DNA of 64,000 bases from Tillus elongatus (taxonomy: Eukaryota > Arthropoda > Insecta > Coleoptera > Cleridae). The notes under the pieces were generated by a model that was given only the letters and a program-made list of their open reading frames with translations, was not told the origin of the DNA and did not search any database. Below, in pieces: positions 1-10,805 of this stretch. The stretch's first letter is position 1. Each line of letters begins with the position of its first letter. The stretch lies in NCBI GenBank assembly GCA_964006375.1, contig OZ023265.1:15173252-15237251 (forward strand), written 5' to 3'. The position numbers were made by a program, and so were the translations under genes.

Positions 1-347
1 GGATTGCTGGGGTTGGAAAAAAGAATCAATTGTTGCCTACTTGCTTGGAGTTAGCCTCCCCACCACTGCTACTACTACTACTACTAGTAAGTGTGTTAAG
101 GTAACTAATTTATTTCAAATTATTATATGAACTCTAATTATCGTATGTTCACATGTTTATAACGCAAATTTAATCAAAATAGCTTTATTATTTTTCGAGA
201 AAAACCTTTCTGACATACAAATTTTTACTCAACCTAATCAAGAGTGAAAATTAGTTAATCAGCGCTCATTTATAAAAAATTTCCGCAAGATGGTTGTTCT
301 GGCGATTATGCTCGAATAGTTGTAGAATTTTCATTTGCAATTTGAAT
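1..347. other. AT-rich sequence, no gene seen
   Basis: AT-rich non-coding sequence with a short CTA trinucleotide run near 68-88. I see no open frame or recognised repeat end before the transposase scrap at 348. Confidence 0.5.
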
Positions 348-513
348 TGGATCGTTCGCAGCAGTCCTGTTTTGTGGCCACCGATGAGCCCTGATTTGAC
401 TTTGGCAAATTTTTACGTTTGGGGTGTTTAAAACAATTAAGTTTGGAAAGAATGATCTTTTTCCGAATGGAAAACGCTTGGAGGAGATAATCAGGGACGC
501 TGTCGCGTCTTTC
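348..513 (+). pseudogene. Tc1/mariner-type (DDE_3) transposase fragment
   Basis: From 348 one frame reads W-I-V-R..., then WPPMSPDL and NFYVWG, and stops at 429. Continuing past that stop gives a stretch ending LEEIIRDAVAS. In the mariner-type DDE_3 transposases common in insects, this is the WPPRSPDL...DFFLWG block around the last catalytic acid, followed by the LEE..IR..I helix. Only the C-terminal third is recognisable, so this is a dead scrap. It resembles the better preserved remnants at 3270-4280 and 41160-41740 but is too short to say whether it is the same family. Confidence 0.6.
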
Positions 514-1257
514 CCATCATCGTGGCCTATATATTTGTTAATTTTCCTAATGAAAATTCAATAAAAAATTTGCCATAATTTGAAAGCCTCTTATTTTAAA
601 TCTGTTAAAAAGATAAGCGAAATGTTAATTAAACATTTCTATTAATCAGAGACAACCCATTCTCACCGATACGATCTGCCTGAAATTGATGTTTTCCTTT
701 CCAATAACCATAATTGGTCCTCATAACCACTAACAAACACCTCCGTTTAACACCCATGTTCGAAATTAATCACTTAACCTGTCAAAGAGGAGAGAGTGTA
801 ATTCTTTCGGTTCCTGAAATACAGTCAATTACGTTCCAGCGATAATTCAGTTAGGACTCAACAATACATTCCATTAATTTAGTGTATGTAACACAAGGTA
901 GACGGTTTCATTATCAAAATGGAATTCTAGCCATCAAATCTGACTAGATCAGTAAGATATATACCCTCAACAGAGGTAAATGTAATTAACACTCAGTAAT
1001 ATTTTGAAATGTATATTTCCATTATATGAATTATTCATCGTTAATTAATACTTGACAGGGAATATTCAAATAAATTCATGCTAAGTAATTTGTATACCAA
1101 CAAGATACTAATTTACATATTCAAACGAGGGACAAAAAATCATATACTACTATCTACAAGGGTATGTTAATTAGTTTTAGTAGTTCGAGGTTAAGTTTGT
1201 CTACGATTAAATGTTAAAAGCAGTTTTTATCTACATTAAGCAATAATTCACTAAGTG
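514..1257. other. Intergenic, nothing recognised
   Basis: AT-rich sequence without a convincing ORF, RNA gene or repeat end. Confidence 0.5.
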
Positions 1258-1760
1258 CAGATTATAACCTGTAATCAGCACTGATAAAAAAGGTAAAGGT
1301 AAGATGCTTACTGGCAATTAGGCCATTGCTGACCTTTTTTGCTCATCTAAACTAACCTACCCTCCACCTTGAGCTCGATCTCAACCACGAAAGCGATTTG
1401 AAAAATCATCCGCCGCCGGTGAGTCTCGAACCGTCGTCACCCGAGTCCGAATTGGAAAGTCTGAATCGACTTTCCCGCACGGCCACGAAGCCGCATCAGC
1501 ACTGATAAGTACACTTGGATAACCCAAATTAGCACAACGCATCTTTTACAAGACATGACGATCGTGTCACTAGCAAAGTTGGCGTCATCAGAAGATGAAA
1601 TATCTGAGACTTTTTCATCCTCTTAGCGTCATCAGAGGATGAAAAACTCTAAGAAGTTTTCGTCCTCTGATGATGCTAATATTGTTAGTGAAACGATCGT
1701 CAGGTCTTTGAAAAGATGTGTTCTGGTGATTTGGGTTCTACAAGTGTACTTAACTAAACA
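1258..1760. repeat. Fold-back repeat (Penelope-associated type), copy 1, split by a SINE
   Basis: The two halves are inverted copies of each other. The left half runs 5' to 3' through AACCTGT..TCAGCACTGAT, a GGATAACCC block, GACGATCG and GCGTCATCAGA. The right half gives the same blocks in reverse (TGATGATGCTA, GTGAAACGATCGTCAGG, GGTGATTTGGGTT). Related copies lie at 26218-26455, 47400-47516 and 48003-48185, the last two flanking a Penelope-type endonuclease remnant. I infer that the unit is the terminal repeat, or a derivative, of a Penelope-like element. Confidence 0.6.
1288..1494 (-). mobile_element. tRNA-derived SINE with 14-bp target-site duplication
   Basis: Read on the minus strand it starts near 1494 and has an A-box-like TGGCCGTGCGG followed by a B-box GGTTCGAGACTC. 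It then has a GC-rich body and a CTTACCTTTACC-type tail with a T run near 1288. Identical 14-bp copies of ATCAGCACTGATAA flank it at 1274-1287 and 1495-1508, so it inserted by target-primed reverse transcription into the fold-back repeat. Its GC content is well above its surroundings. It is likely transcribed by Pol III and retrotransposed by a partner LINE. The parent tRNA was not identified. Confidence 0.75.
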
Positions 1761-1889
1761 ATAGTAAAAAAAAAGGTATTAAAAAAGTTTGGACCCAGCA
1801 AGTACGTTATGCTAGTGAATTTTCATAGAAATATTCTACGCATTTTTTTACGAAAATCATATATGCGCCAAAAATTAAATTTACCGGTA

Positions 1890-2084
1890 ATATACAGGGT
1901 GATTCGCGTAATGACCAACAAAATGCAGAGGCATGTAGGGGAACCCAAAATATTGTGATTTAACGCGACTTACCCCTATACTAAGTTGCATCCCTGAGAA
2001 GTTATACTCCTTCAAATTGGGGTTTCTAATTTCGAAAAAAAATCAATATCCCAGTTATGCTTGAACTTAGAAGTACTAAATTTA
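1890..2084 (+). repeat. ACAGGGTG-ended transposon fragment
   Basis: Begins TACAGGGTGATTCGCG at about 1895, a terminus typical of many insect DNA-transposon and MITE families. No coding capacity. A different ACAGGGTGACGC-ended repeat occurs at 14340-14560 and 29272-29500. Confidence 0.4.
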
Positions 2085-2245
2085 GTGCAAGTTTTAAGTG
2101 TACCAAGAGCAAAAATCAACAGTAATATAATTCAATTTAAGCATTTTTAAGGGTTGATACGGGATGATTCACTCATAAAATGTGACAGAAATTTTTAACC
2201 TATTGCCGGAATAGAAACATTATTATTTCATTTTATGTGCAATTT
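2085..2245 (+). repeat. Left arm of a large inverted repeat (partner 6768-6992)
   Basis: This stretch, continued at 3033-3097 after an insertion, matches the reverse complement of 6768-6992. Shared blocks include TTTACCAAGAG-like, AGGGTTGATA, TGATTCAC and CAACAAAATTCCGAATAA. The arms are perhaps three-quarters identical. They are either termini of an old DNA transposon now filled with younger insertions, or two copies in opposite orientation. Confidence 0.5.
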
Positions 2246-3032
2246 AGTGATGCAACTTCTACTACTCTACAAGTGAGTGGTGGACGTGCCGCCACCTAGT
2301 TGCAGAATCAAGTGGTATGTTGTCACGCCAGCTCCAAATGACACAAAGTGTTAAAAAATAGAGACTGTATACAACTAACTAACAACTTAGAAAATTGTCT
2401 ACCCCAATATAGGGACAAAGTATGTAAGACTAGATGCATTCTCGCAACAATTAGAACCGTAGACCGGTTTCGCTCTCATTAGAGCTCTTCAGTACGGCAT
2501 ACTAATTGTAGCAAAAATGCACCAAAAGTAATACGGATATAGTATAGCCAGCCTTAAAATACTAAGTGAGTGGTGGACGTGCCGCCACCTAGTTGCGGAA
2601 CCAAGTAGTATGTTGTCACGCCAGCTCCAAATAACACAAAGTGTTAAAAAAATAGAGACTGTATACAACTAACTAACAATTTAGGAAATTGTCAGCCCTG
2701 GCCCATTTCTACCCCAATATAGGGTAGACAAACTATGTAAGGCTAGATGCATTCTCGCAACAATTAGAACCGTAGACCGGTTTCGCTCTCATTAGAGCTC
2801 TTCAGTACGGTATACTACTTTGTGTTATTTGGAGCTGGTGTGACAACATACTACTTGGTTCCGCAACTGGGTGGCGGCACGTCCACCACTCACTTAGTAT
2901 TTTAAGGCTGGCTGTACTATAGCCGTATTACTTTTGGTGCATTTTTGCTACAATTAGTATGCCGTACTGAAGAGCTCTAATGAGAGCGAAACCGGTCTGC
3001 GGTTCTAATTGTTGCGAGAATGCATCTAGTCT
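2246..3032. repeat. Fold-back repeat family 2 (two direct units plus one inverted unit)
   Basis: Two direct units of about 300 bp start at about 2268 and 2566. Each has GTGAGTGGTGGACGTGCCGC, a TATGTTGTCACG block, a TAGAACCGTAGACCGGTTTC block and an AGAGCTCTTCAGTACGG block. From 2816 to 3030 the same unit follows in inverted orientation, so the second and third units can form a hairpin stem of over 200 bp. No coding capacity. A diverged cluster of the same family lies at 49505-50555. Confidence 0.7.
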
Positions 3033-3098
3033 TTCTACTAATCTTATTAATTTGCAAAAAACCTTGTCGTTTTCAACAAAATTCCGAATAATTAAATA

Positions 3099-4442
3099 CA
3101 CGTATTAGAGCTGTGTTATTTGAAATCACCGGAAATTGAAACGTTGGCTATGAAATTTAACGTCAGACTTGACAATCAGGAAAATAGGTCTTTTTATTTT
3201 AGTAATATTTTCTGAGTCTTATGAAATTGGCCGAAAGGTTTTCATGTAGCGAACATGTTGACATGCTATTAGTGTTAGGTTTCTGTGAAGGAAACTACAG
3301 AAGAAGTGTTGAAGGAATATTGGAGAAGATTTCCTAATCGTGTAATCCCTCATAGAGAAACGTTTGCCAATGTTGAAAGACGGGCTCGAGAAACAGGCAA
3401 GTTTTTCAGTGACACTCAAGAACGTGCTACTGCAACCAGGGTACAAGTCGAGTAACTTATTTTTAATACAATTGATGATCCAAATATTACCACTGGAAAT
3501 CTATCTCGACGAACTGGCATGTGGCAAACTTATGTTCACCGAGTAATAAGACGTAATCTACTGCACCCATATCATATCCAAAATGTGCAAGAATTGTTAC
3601 CGGAAGATTTGGTTAAACGAGTGAATTTCTGTCAGTTTATTTTGCATTAAGAAATTAATTTTCAAAAGAAAATTCTTTTTACTGGCGAAGCTTGTTTTAC
3701 CCGCAGAGGTATTACAGATTTATATAACCATCACGAATATTCTTGTGTAAGCCCTCACTCAGTAACTCCTTGACATTTCCAACGCGAGTTTAAAATAAAT
3801 ATTTGGATCGGTATTATTGATCGGTATTTAAGTTATTTTATCGAATCGACTAATTAGCGAAACTAAGTTAGAATTTCTCCAAAATAATCTCTCGTATCCA
3901 CTCGACGAGGTGCCTCTACAACTAAGACTGAAACATTGGTTTATGCACGATGGGGCACCGCTTCATTTCAGTATTTCTGTGAGAGACTACTTAAACCACC
4001 AGTATCCACATAGATGGATTGGAAGAGAAAATAATTGTCCACGAGTTTGGGCTCCACGATCGCCAGACCTCAACAAATGTGACTTCTTTCTTTGGGAAAT
4101 GTCAAAAGATTTTCTGTATTACTCGCCAATTGCGTCTCGAGCCGAATCGTGGAATCGCATTACACATAAAACACATTAGAAACAATCAACAGTTGTTGGA
4201 TAGAGTAGACTTTCATTTTCGACGAAGAATAAAATTATACCAGAGAGAGAACGGTGATCATTTTGAATATTTTCTGTAATTTATCGGTGCAAATGTTATA
4301 GTATTTCTATTGCTTAAGTTGTTTGTTTTTCTATTAAATTATTCCTATTACACCTCTTTTCCTGATTGTCAAGTCTGGCGTTAAATTTCATAGCCAATGT
4401 TTGAATTTCCGATGATTTTAAATAACACAGCTCTAATATGTG
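3099..4442 (+). mobile_element. Decayed Tc1/mariner-type transposon with ~84-bp TIRs
   Basis: Terminal inverted repeats 3099-3184 and 4357-4442 begin CACGTATTAGAGCTGTG and CACATATTAGAGCTGTG and match through TGACAATCAGG with a few substitutions. TA dinucleotides flank both ends (3097-3098 and 4443-4444), as expected for the TA target-site duplication of this superfamily. The interior holds a single frameshifted transposase pseudogene. It sits inside the left arm of the larger inverted repeat, so it is younger than that structure. Confidence 0.8.
3268..4280 (+). pseudogene. DDE_3 (mariner-like) transposase, multiply frameshifted
   Basis: Fragments in different frames follow the order of insect mariner-type transposases with an N-terminal helix-turn-helix region. 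An N-terminal FPNRVIPHRETF..RRARETG block (from ~3330) comes first, then NLSRRTG..VHRVIRR (~3505), then a LPEDLVKRVNFCQF block. The first catalytic-acid block follows, reading ILFTGEACFTR (~3690), where family members usually have an acidic residue in place of this G. FMHDGAPLHFS (~3945), RWIGR and WAPRSPDLN..DFFLW (4045-4100) complete it. In-frame stops and shifts occur at ~3453, ~3650 and ~3770. With the altered active-site residue, it cannot make transposase. Confidence 0.75.
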
Positions 4443-4454
4443 TAATTTTTTAAA

Positions 4455-6758
4455 TATTTCAACAACACACCACGAGGGCTTACAGCCTAAATAGTATCAT
4501 ACCGTGGGTGTCGACACGGAGGAAAGAAGCAACTTGATAATTCTGGACTTGTAGGTTTGGAGGTTTGGAGGAGAAGGAAAAACATGTGCCGGCAAGGAAC
4601 TCCACAACTTGGAAGTCCTCGGGACAAAGAGCAAGCATGGTGTTCAATGTCTGTTGACCAGGGCAGTACAAGAGTGCATTCGCTCTGTTCCCCTGGTAGA
4701 TTTGTTGGTGGAGGAACTATAGAAGAAAGCTCCTCTGAGCAGTGCCCGTGCAGATATCTATAAAACAGAGAGGTCACCATGGGCAAGAGATGGCAGCTTT
4801 GGGTGAGGGTAGGATCACTGATTAGACGTACAGCTCCCTTTTAAATGAAGTTCATGATAGCGAGTGTAGAATCGGCAGTGGCACCCCAGATGTGGGAGCA
4901 GTATTCGAGGTTTGGCCTTAATTGTGACGTATATAAGGTATAGAGATTAGCTGGTAAAAAGTATTTGCGAGCCCGGAAGAGGAAACCTAATTTCTTAGCA
5001 ACCGCTTCTGCAATCGATGTGACATGTTGGTGCCATTTGAGATTTCGATCCACAGAAATGCCAACAAGTGAAAAGGACTCATTACTTTGAATAACTTGGT
5101 TGTTCGTTGTCATGGGTCTAGGACTGGTGTATCTCTTATGAGATAGAAAGCAAGATCCACAGAGACAGAACCCTTCATGAGTCTGCAATCCTCATCTAAA
5201 TGGGCTAAAGAGACAGGCTTAGAAAATTGTATATTTGAGTGGAGAGTGCTGTCTCCGCGTAACTGTGAACTGGGATGGAAATGCTAGAGAGGGTGTCATT
5301 GATGTAGAGAAGAAACAAAGTAGGAGCTAAATCTGAACCTTGAGTGACTCCTGCGTTAATTGAATACATTTTAGAGGAATGGCCATCCACGATATCAGAA
5401 ATGCACCGGTTGGAGAGGAAATTTGCTACCCAGGTACATAGTTTTGGTGGTAGGCCATAGGCAGGAAGTTTATTAGGCAGCGCTGCGTGCCAGACCTGGT
5501 CGAATGCTTCAAATATGTCTAGAGCGACAATCTGGGATTCACTATGTAGTTCCATAGACTTGTTCCAAGAATGGGTGACAAAGGAAAGGAGGTCGACAGT
5601 TGATCTGCGCTGACGGAATCCATACTGTCTGTCGTGGATTAGACTGTGTTTTTCAAGAAATTTTAGTAATTCGGTGTATATATACTTTCCATCACTTTAG
5701 AGACGACTAAAAGGAGAGAAATAGGCCTGTAGTTGCTAGGAAGCGCTTTGGATCCTTTCTTGGGGACGGGTTGTACTCCAGCAGTTTTCCAGTTACTAGG
5801 GAATATGCCTCTATTGTAAGATGTCTGAAACAGACGAGTCAGGACAGGAGCAAGTTCTGGTGCGCATTTTTTAAGAACAATTGCTGGGATCTCGTCAAGG
5901 CCAGAGGCTTTCCCCGTATTAAGAGAAGGCAGCATCTTTCGTACCTTTTTAATTTTGAAAATGAAATCTGTCATTTTATGCGCGACATTGGGGACTGTTG
6001 GTGGTTGAACATTTGGAGGTGGGTTGCGAGTATAATTGCCGGCGAACAATGAGGCAAAAAGTTCAGCCTTGCCTAGGGCGGTAGAAACAATTTGATCCCC
6101 TGAAACAGGAGGTGAGAACGTGCTCTTACAGAAATTATTCCCAATAGATTTTGCAAGAGTCCAGAAGGGTTTGCTGCCGTTGGAGCTTGAGATGACTTTG
6201 TTTTTGATGTTGTTATTAAACGAGTTTTTTGTCTCAGAAAGAATGTGGACATAGCGGTTTCTTGCGTCGTAACATGCTTGACGGTTTTCTTGACTGGGAT
6301 TGTATAGAAGCGTTTTGTGAGCTTTGGCCTTTTCGTGTCTGGCCTTGTCACAGGATTTAGAGAACCAGGGCTTTTGAGTGGCTGAAGAGGTTTTTTGTGT
6401 ACGTGGAATAAATAATTATATGCCAGCTTGGATAATTTTGGTGACGTTTTGTGAGAAATCGGAGGGATCAGGATGAGAGAAGCAGACAGAGGTCCATGGA
6501 AATGAGGAAAATTAATCCCGCATTTCGTCCCAGTTCGCGAAGTTGTAGTGCCAAACGATACGTAGGTGTGATGACTGTGTGACCTAGGGTTGCATTGCGC
6601 AGGAACCTGGTCTGAGCGACTGAGTGGAGCGGTGACTGATGTCTTATAGCATTCAGGTTTTGTAGTAAGAAGGGATTGAAACTGTGTGTTTGGATGTGAG
6701 GAAAGTAAGTAGGTTGCTGAACCATATTGGCTAAAGAATTACTGACTGTAAAGGCCTC
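4455..6758 (-). mobile_element. LINE copy 1 (Jockey/CR1-type), 5'-truncated, decayed
   Basis: Minus-strand non-LTR retrotransposon. From its 5' side (6758) come the tail of the endonuclease domain, a linker with KRPKLTKRFYT-like residues, and the RT fingers (5663-6049) with GLDEIPAIVLKKCAPELAP and PVPKKGSKALPSNYRPISLL. The palm follows (5205-5555: ALDIFEAFDQVWHAAL, NAGVTQGSDLAPTLFLLYIND), then thumb and C-terminal region (4841-5188, 4480-4786). Stops and frameshifts separate these blocks. The 3' end has the family-specific block with GAGGGCTTACAGCC seen in copies 2-5. The 5' edge abuts the right arm of the inverted repeat at ~6760. Confidence 0.8.
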
Positions 6759-6767
6759 CGCTTAGTT

Positions 6768-6992
6768 ATTCGGAATTTTGTTGAAAACAACAACGTTTTT
6801 TGTAAATTATTAGGATAAATAAAAGTTTTGGAATAAATTCCCCATAAAATAAAATAATAATTATTTAAGTTCGTCGATAGGTTAAACAATTCTGTCATAT
6901 TTTATTGGTGAATCATTCTTTATCAACCCTTTAAAATGCTTCAATTAAATTCTTATTACTGTCGGTTATTTCTCTTGGTAAACTCAAAATGT
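6768..6992 (-). repeat. Right arm of the large inverted repeat
   Basis: Reverse-complement match to 2085-2245 plus 3033-3097. It contains TTCGGAATTTTGTTGAAAAC near 6769-6788 and AGGTTAAAC..TTCTGTCATATTTTATTGGTGAATCA further in. Non-coding. Confidence 0.5.
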
Positions 6993-7319
6993 GTCCCTGG
7001 CGTCGGTGATTGGCGATAGTCGCGGAAATAGCCCGACGTTAAGAAAAATGGGATCGGAAACAGCGGAATTTAAATTTGTTACGACGTTATAGTTCTTGTT
7101 GGCCGGCCGAATCACGTTGTTCTCTCTAGCAGAGTCATCAGCCGACTGCCGTTGTTTACTCACGTAGAGTGCACAGCCGACTTTCTGTTGCTGCATCCGC
7201 AGAGTGCACAGTTGATTCTCTGTTTGCTGGCGTGATTTTTCTTGCTTCCTTCTGAAACGCAAAGCGCCTTTGGTATTGAAAAGAGCTCGCATATGGTTTG
7301 TCGCGATATCGAGCTGCAA
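6984..7319 (-). CDS. Unrecognised 111-aa ORF, possibly a decayed transposon protein
   Basis: Open frame of 111 codons on the minus strand, locally more GC-rich than its surroundings. The middle is basic and Gln-rich, with a loose RxxE..QL..LR pattern (RRKQEKSRQQTENQLCTLR, then QQQK). This distantly recalls the Arg/Gln-rich repeats at the N-terminus of some Helitron-type proteins, but I see no catalytic motif. It may equally be chance. No promoter or neighbour supports it as a gene. Confidence 0.2.
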   Translation of the reverse strand: MQLDIATNHMRALFNTKGALRFRRKQEKSRQQTENQLCTLRMQQQKVGCALYVSKQRQSADDSARENNVIRPANKNYNVVTNLNSAVSDPIFLNVGLFPRLSPITDARDTF

Positions 7320-7759
7320 CCTCTGTTCTTTAACGGCTAGTAATAAAAACTTGCCTACGAAAACTCCACCACGAACTTCCGTTTGTCGGTACCCTGATGA
7401 TGCAATACTGGTTAAAATTCATCTCTATTTAAATGCATATTTATCTGAGGCACAAATTATTATGCAGAAAATATTATGATTGTTATAAAGGGATATTTCG
7501 ACCACGCATTTTATGCTGCTAGATATTATTGACTCAATTTATAATTTTGTAAACACCTTTAGCGAGAAGTCCGAGCGGTCTTTACCCTGCAGAAAATTTT
7601 TACAAATACTGCACATCATACTTAAACCACAATATTTTGCACATTTTAAATTTTAAAAAAAACCAAGACCAGTAGAGCTTGAAAAGAAATGCAGCCAGTT
7701 GTTAATGCATATGCCTTGTGCCTTAAAACTGTAAGCTGGCATAAAAGGTCGAGCGCAAC

Positions 7760-8400
7760 AACTTTCACTAAAAAGTTAACACTAGCTCAACGGAACCTTC
7801 GGCGGACAGAAATATCCCACGGGATGCCCTCCGAGATATATAGATGCAATCTCCGTCTTTAATTAGCTTGCGGTCGACCAAAACTACAAAGAACTTGACA
7901 GGCTTGATGCTGACACTATTGAAGAGATGGTTCTTTATCGAAAACTGTGAAGATTTTGCTTTTAGACTGTTCGGGCTAAATTGATTAGCTGAAAAGCAAT
8001 CTTGGCAAATAGCTTTATTTCTTCTAACACTAAAGTACCGTATCGGTGTTTGGGTCTGAGAAAATAAAAGTCGTGTGATCAGCAAACAAAATAGCATTAC
8101 CTAAGTCGTTAATGTATATCAAAAATAAGTAGGTCCAATGACGGAACCCTATGGTACACCGTATTTTGGATCTAGTGTGTGCGATTCTTTACCATTATCC
8201 GACAGACAGATCTCCCACGTTTTAGAAACGTGATACTGCTGGTACTAAAGCCATATAACTGTCCTTCAGTTGCAGCTAAGCTCACAGGTGCAGATATTAT
8301 GCGAGCCGTAAGTTCTAAAAGGAAACTACTGCAACAAAAAGCTTGTCAGCTAAAATGTCTCGAGTCATACAGTCGAATCCTTTAGATTTACATTAAATAT
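7760..8400 (-). pseudogene. Jockey-type LINE reverse transcriptase fragment
   Basis: On the minus strand a SKGFDCMTRDILADKLF block (~8335-8385) is followed, after frameshifts, by GVPQGSVIGPTYF at ~8110-8150 (family consensus GxPQGSxLGPxLF). INDLGNAILFADHTTFIF comes next at ~8040-8115, where the catalytic FADD is altered to FADH. The rest to 7768 is the weakly conserved post-palm region. This is a different LINE family from copies 1-5 and is non-functional. Confidence 0.65.
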
Positions 8401-9539
8401 CGGCAACAATCATTTTAGTTTTGCAGTTTTTGTCTAAAACAAGCAAGATAAACAGCACATGTCTCGTATATATTTTACAGTATAACACTTCTTAAACAAT
8501 CGACGTATATTTTCATGAAGGAGCCACAGTTCTCCCAATGGTTAGTGAAGTTTAATGAATATTCAACAGATTCATAAATTAAATTTTGTAATACATCAAA
8601 GTGGTAAAGAAAATACAAACAGAAACATTTCCTGTCGTAAAATAAGCTACGGAGAGAGTGCTGTACTAATTTAGATGCACTTCGTTAAGTCTGCGGTTCG
8701 ACATAGTCTAGGATATGTAACGTGTGCGTGACTACGACTCTATTAGCTTTTAAAGCTAATTTGTATAGAGAGATTATACTCAGCATGCAAATGTTGATAT
8801 GTAAGCTTCTAAAGCTTGTCAGAGTAATAATAATAATAATAATACACAGAGAAAATTAATAAATTTGTAGTATTCTGTGATAAGATCCTTCAGATATGAC
8901 ATATGGATACAGTTTGGATAGGTCTTATTGTTATCGACGCCACAGACGAATTATTTAAATGCCTGAAAAAGAGTCTTAAACAACTGGGCCTAGAATGGGA
9001 ATTATGCCCATCAATTCGGGAATCTGTTGTATTGGATGCTTGCAGTCTCTTTTATAGGGTAATGGGTGATACACATTAGTATTTTTAATACGTACATTCA
9101 CGATGGCCCTCTGATGCTAGGCCGATGTGTCATTACTTTATACTCACTTCTTTAAAGGAAAAGTGGAAAACCAATTATAATTATAATAATTAGCTTCTAA
9201 AACTTATAGAAGAGTTTTCTAGATATACTGGCATGCGATCTGGGTTTGACAATAATGTCGTACTTGCGTGTAGTCTGAGGAAAGACATGTGACATTCTGT
9301 ACGTCATATACACCCCGATGTAGGTGCATATTAATTGTAGAATTGCCAGCAAATTGCCCCAACAGATGTGGGAGCCTGTTATAAATACCTGTAAATACAG
9401 CAAGCGGGGAAAATATACCACTCAATAATGAATATTCAACTGACAAGTGATTGAATGACATGAGTGAAACAGGTGTTGCGAGCACATTTCCATATCAACT
9501 ACCTGAGTAAAGCTGTTTGTAGTTCATACTTCGCTACTC
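8401..9539. other. Intergenic, nothing recognised
   Basis: AT-rich sequence with a short AAT trinucleotide run (8825-8844). No convincing gene. Confidence 0.4.
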
Positions 9540-10330
9540 ATGGTTCATACTACATTATTTATAGTTTAGTTATAGTTCATGGTTCATGGGTCATTATTCA
9601 TAGAACATAGTTCAAAGTTCATAGTTCATAGGTCAGGTCAGTCATTGGTCATATGTCATAGTTCATAGTTCGTAGTTCGTAGTTCGTAGTTCATAGTTCG
9701 TAGTTCTTAGTTCATAGTTCATAGTTCATAGGTCAGGTCAGCTCAGGCCAGTCATTGTTCATATGTCATAGTTCATAGTTCATAGTTCATAGTTCATAGT
9801 TCATGGTTCATAGTTCATAGTTCATAGTTCATAGTTCATAGTTCATAGTTCATAGTTCATAGTTCATAGTTCACAGTTCATAGTTCATAGTTAATAACTG
9901 ATAGTTCATAGTTTATAGTTTATAGTTTATAGTTTATAGTTTATAGTTTATAGTTAATAGTTCATAGGTAATAGTTCGTACATAGTTCATAGTTCATAGT
10001 TCATAGTTCATAGTTCATAGTTCATAGTTCATAGTTTATAGTTCATAGTTCATAGTTCATAGTTCGTAGTTCGTAACTAGTAATTCATAGTTCATAGTTC
10101 ATAGTTCATAGGTCATAGTTCATAGGTCATAGTTCATAGTTCATAGTTCATAGTTCATAGTTCATAGTTCATAGTTCATAGTTCATAGTTCATAGTTCAT
10201 AGTTCATAGTTCATAGTCCATAGATCATAGTTCACGTTCATAGTTCATAGATATTAGTCAATAGTTCATAGATAATGGTTAATGGTTCATAGTTCATAGT
10301 TTATATTTCATGATTCATTATTCACAGTTC
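9540..10330. repeat. Heptanucleotide satellite (AGTTCAT)n
   Basis: About 790 bp of a 7-bp unit, AGTTCAT/CATAGTT, purest at 9770-9890, 9985-10050 and 10130-10215. Variant sub-blocks such as AGTTCGT (9668-9705) and AGTTTAT (9905-9955) are clustered, as expected from slippage plus local unit turnover. Non-coding. Confidence 0.9.
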
Positions 10331-10805
10331 ACTACATTGAAATACATATATAAACTGTTCTGTATTAAATTATAAAACAGCAACAAAATAAACTAAAATA
10401 ACTTAAAATAATATAAATATAAATATAAAGGACTACGAAGTTTAACGTTAATTAATATATTTTTTATGGTATAAAAAAATCCATACGTTAGGTACATTTT
10501 GTAAGTAATTTGAAAACTCTTCCACACAGTCATCTTTAAACGAATTTTTATTTTAAAAGAATTCGCATTCGATGGTGAGACTGCAAAAAATTTTGCAATG
10601 AGCGCGAATTTGGGCCGCTAGAACACAAACAGGTTTCTCAAAAGAAGTTAGAGTACAAGATTTTTTTGATAATAGAGATATATCGATGGTAACACTTTCA
10701 AAAGAATTCTTGAAAGGTGCGTATACTAGGACCTATAAAATCGATCTTCAAGGTCTGTGTAAGTTTAGAGTAATAACTTTACTAATATGCCGTATTTTTT
10801 TGTAT
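10331..10805. repeat. AT-rich spacer with a diverged family-B repeat piece
   Basis: The stretch near 10565-10640 (AATGAGCGCGAATTTGGGCCGC and flanks) resembles the ATGAGCGCGAACTAGGACCC module of the (TA)n-cored family described at 15040-16230, strongly decayed. The rest is featureless. Confidence 0.35.

Noticed and set aside
4557..4763. Plus-strand ORFs over LINE copies (also 5771-6052, 36259-36537, 45133-45432)
   Set aside because: They are antisense to LINE coding sequence, and no plus-strand protein motif is present.
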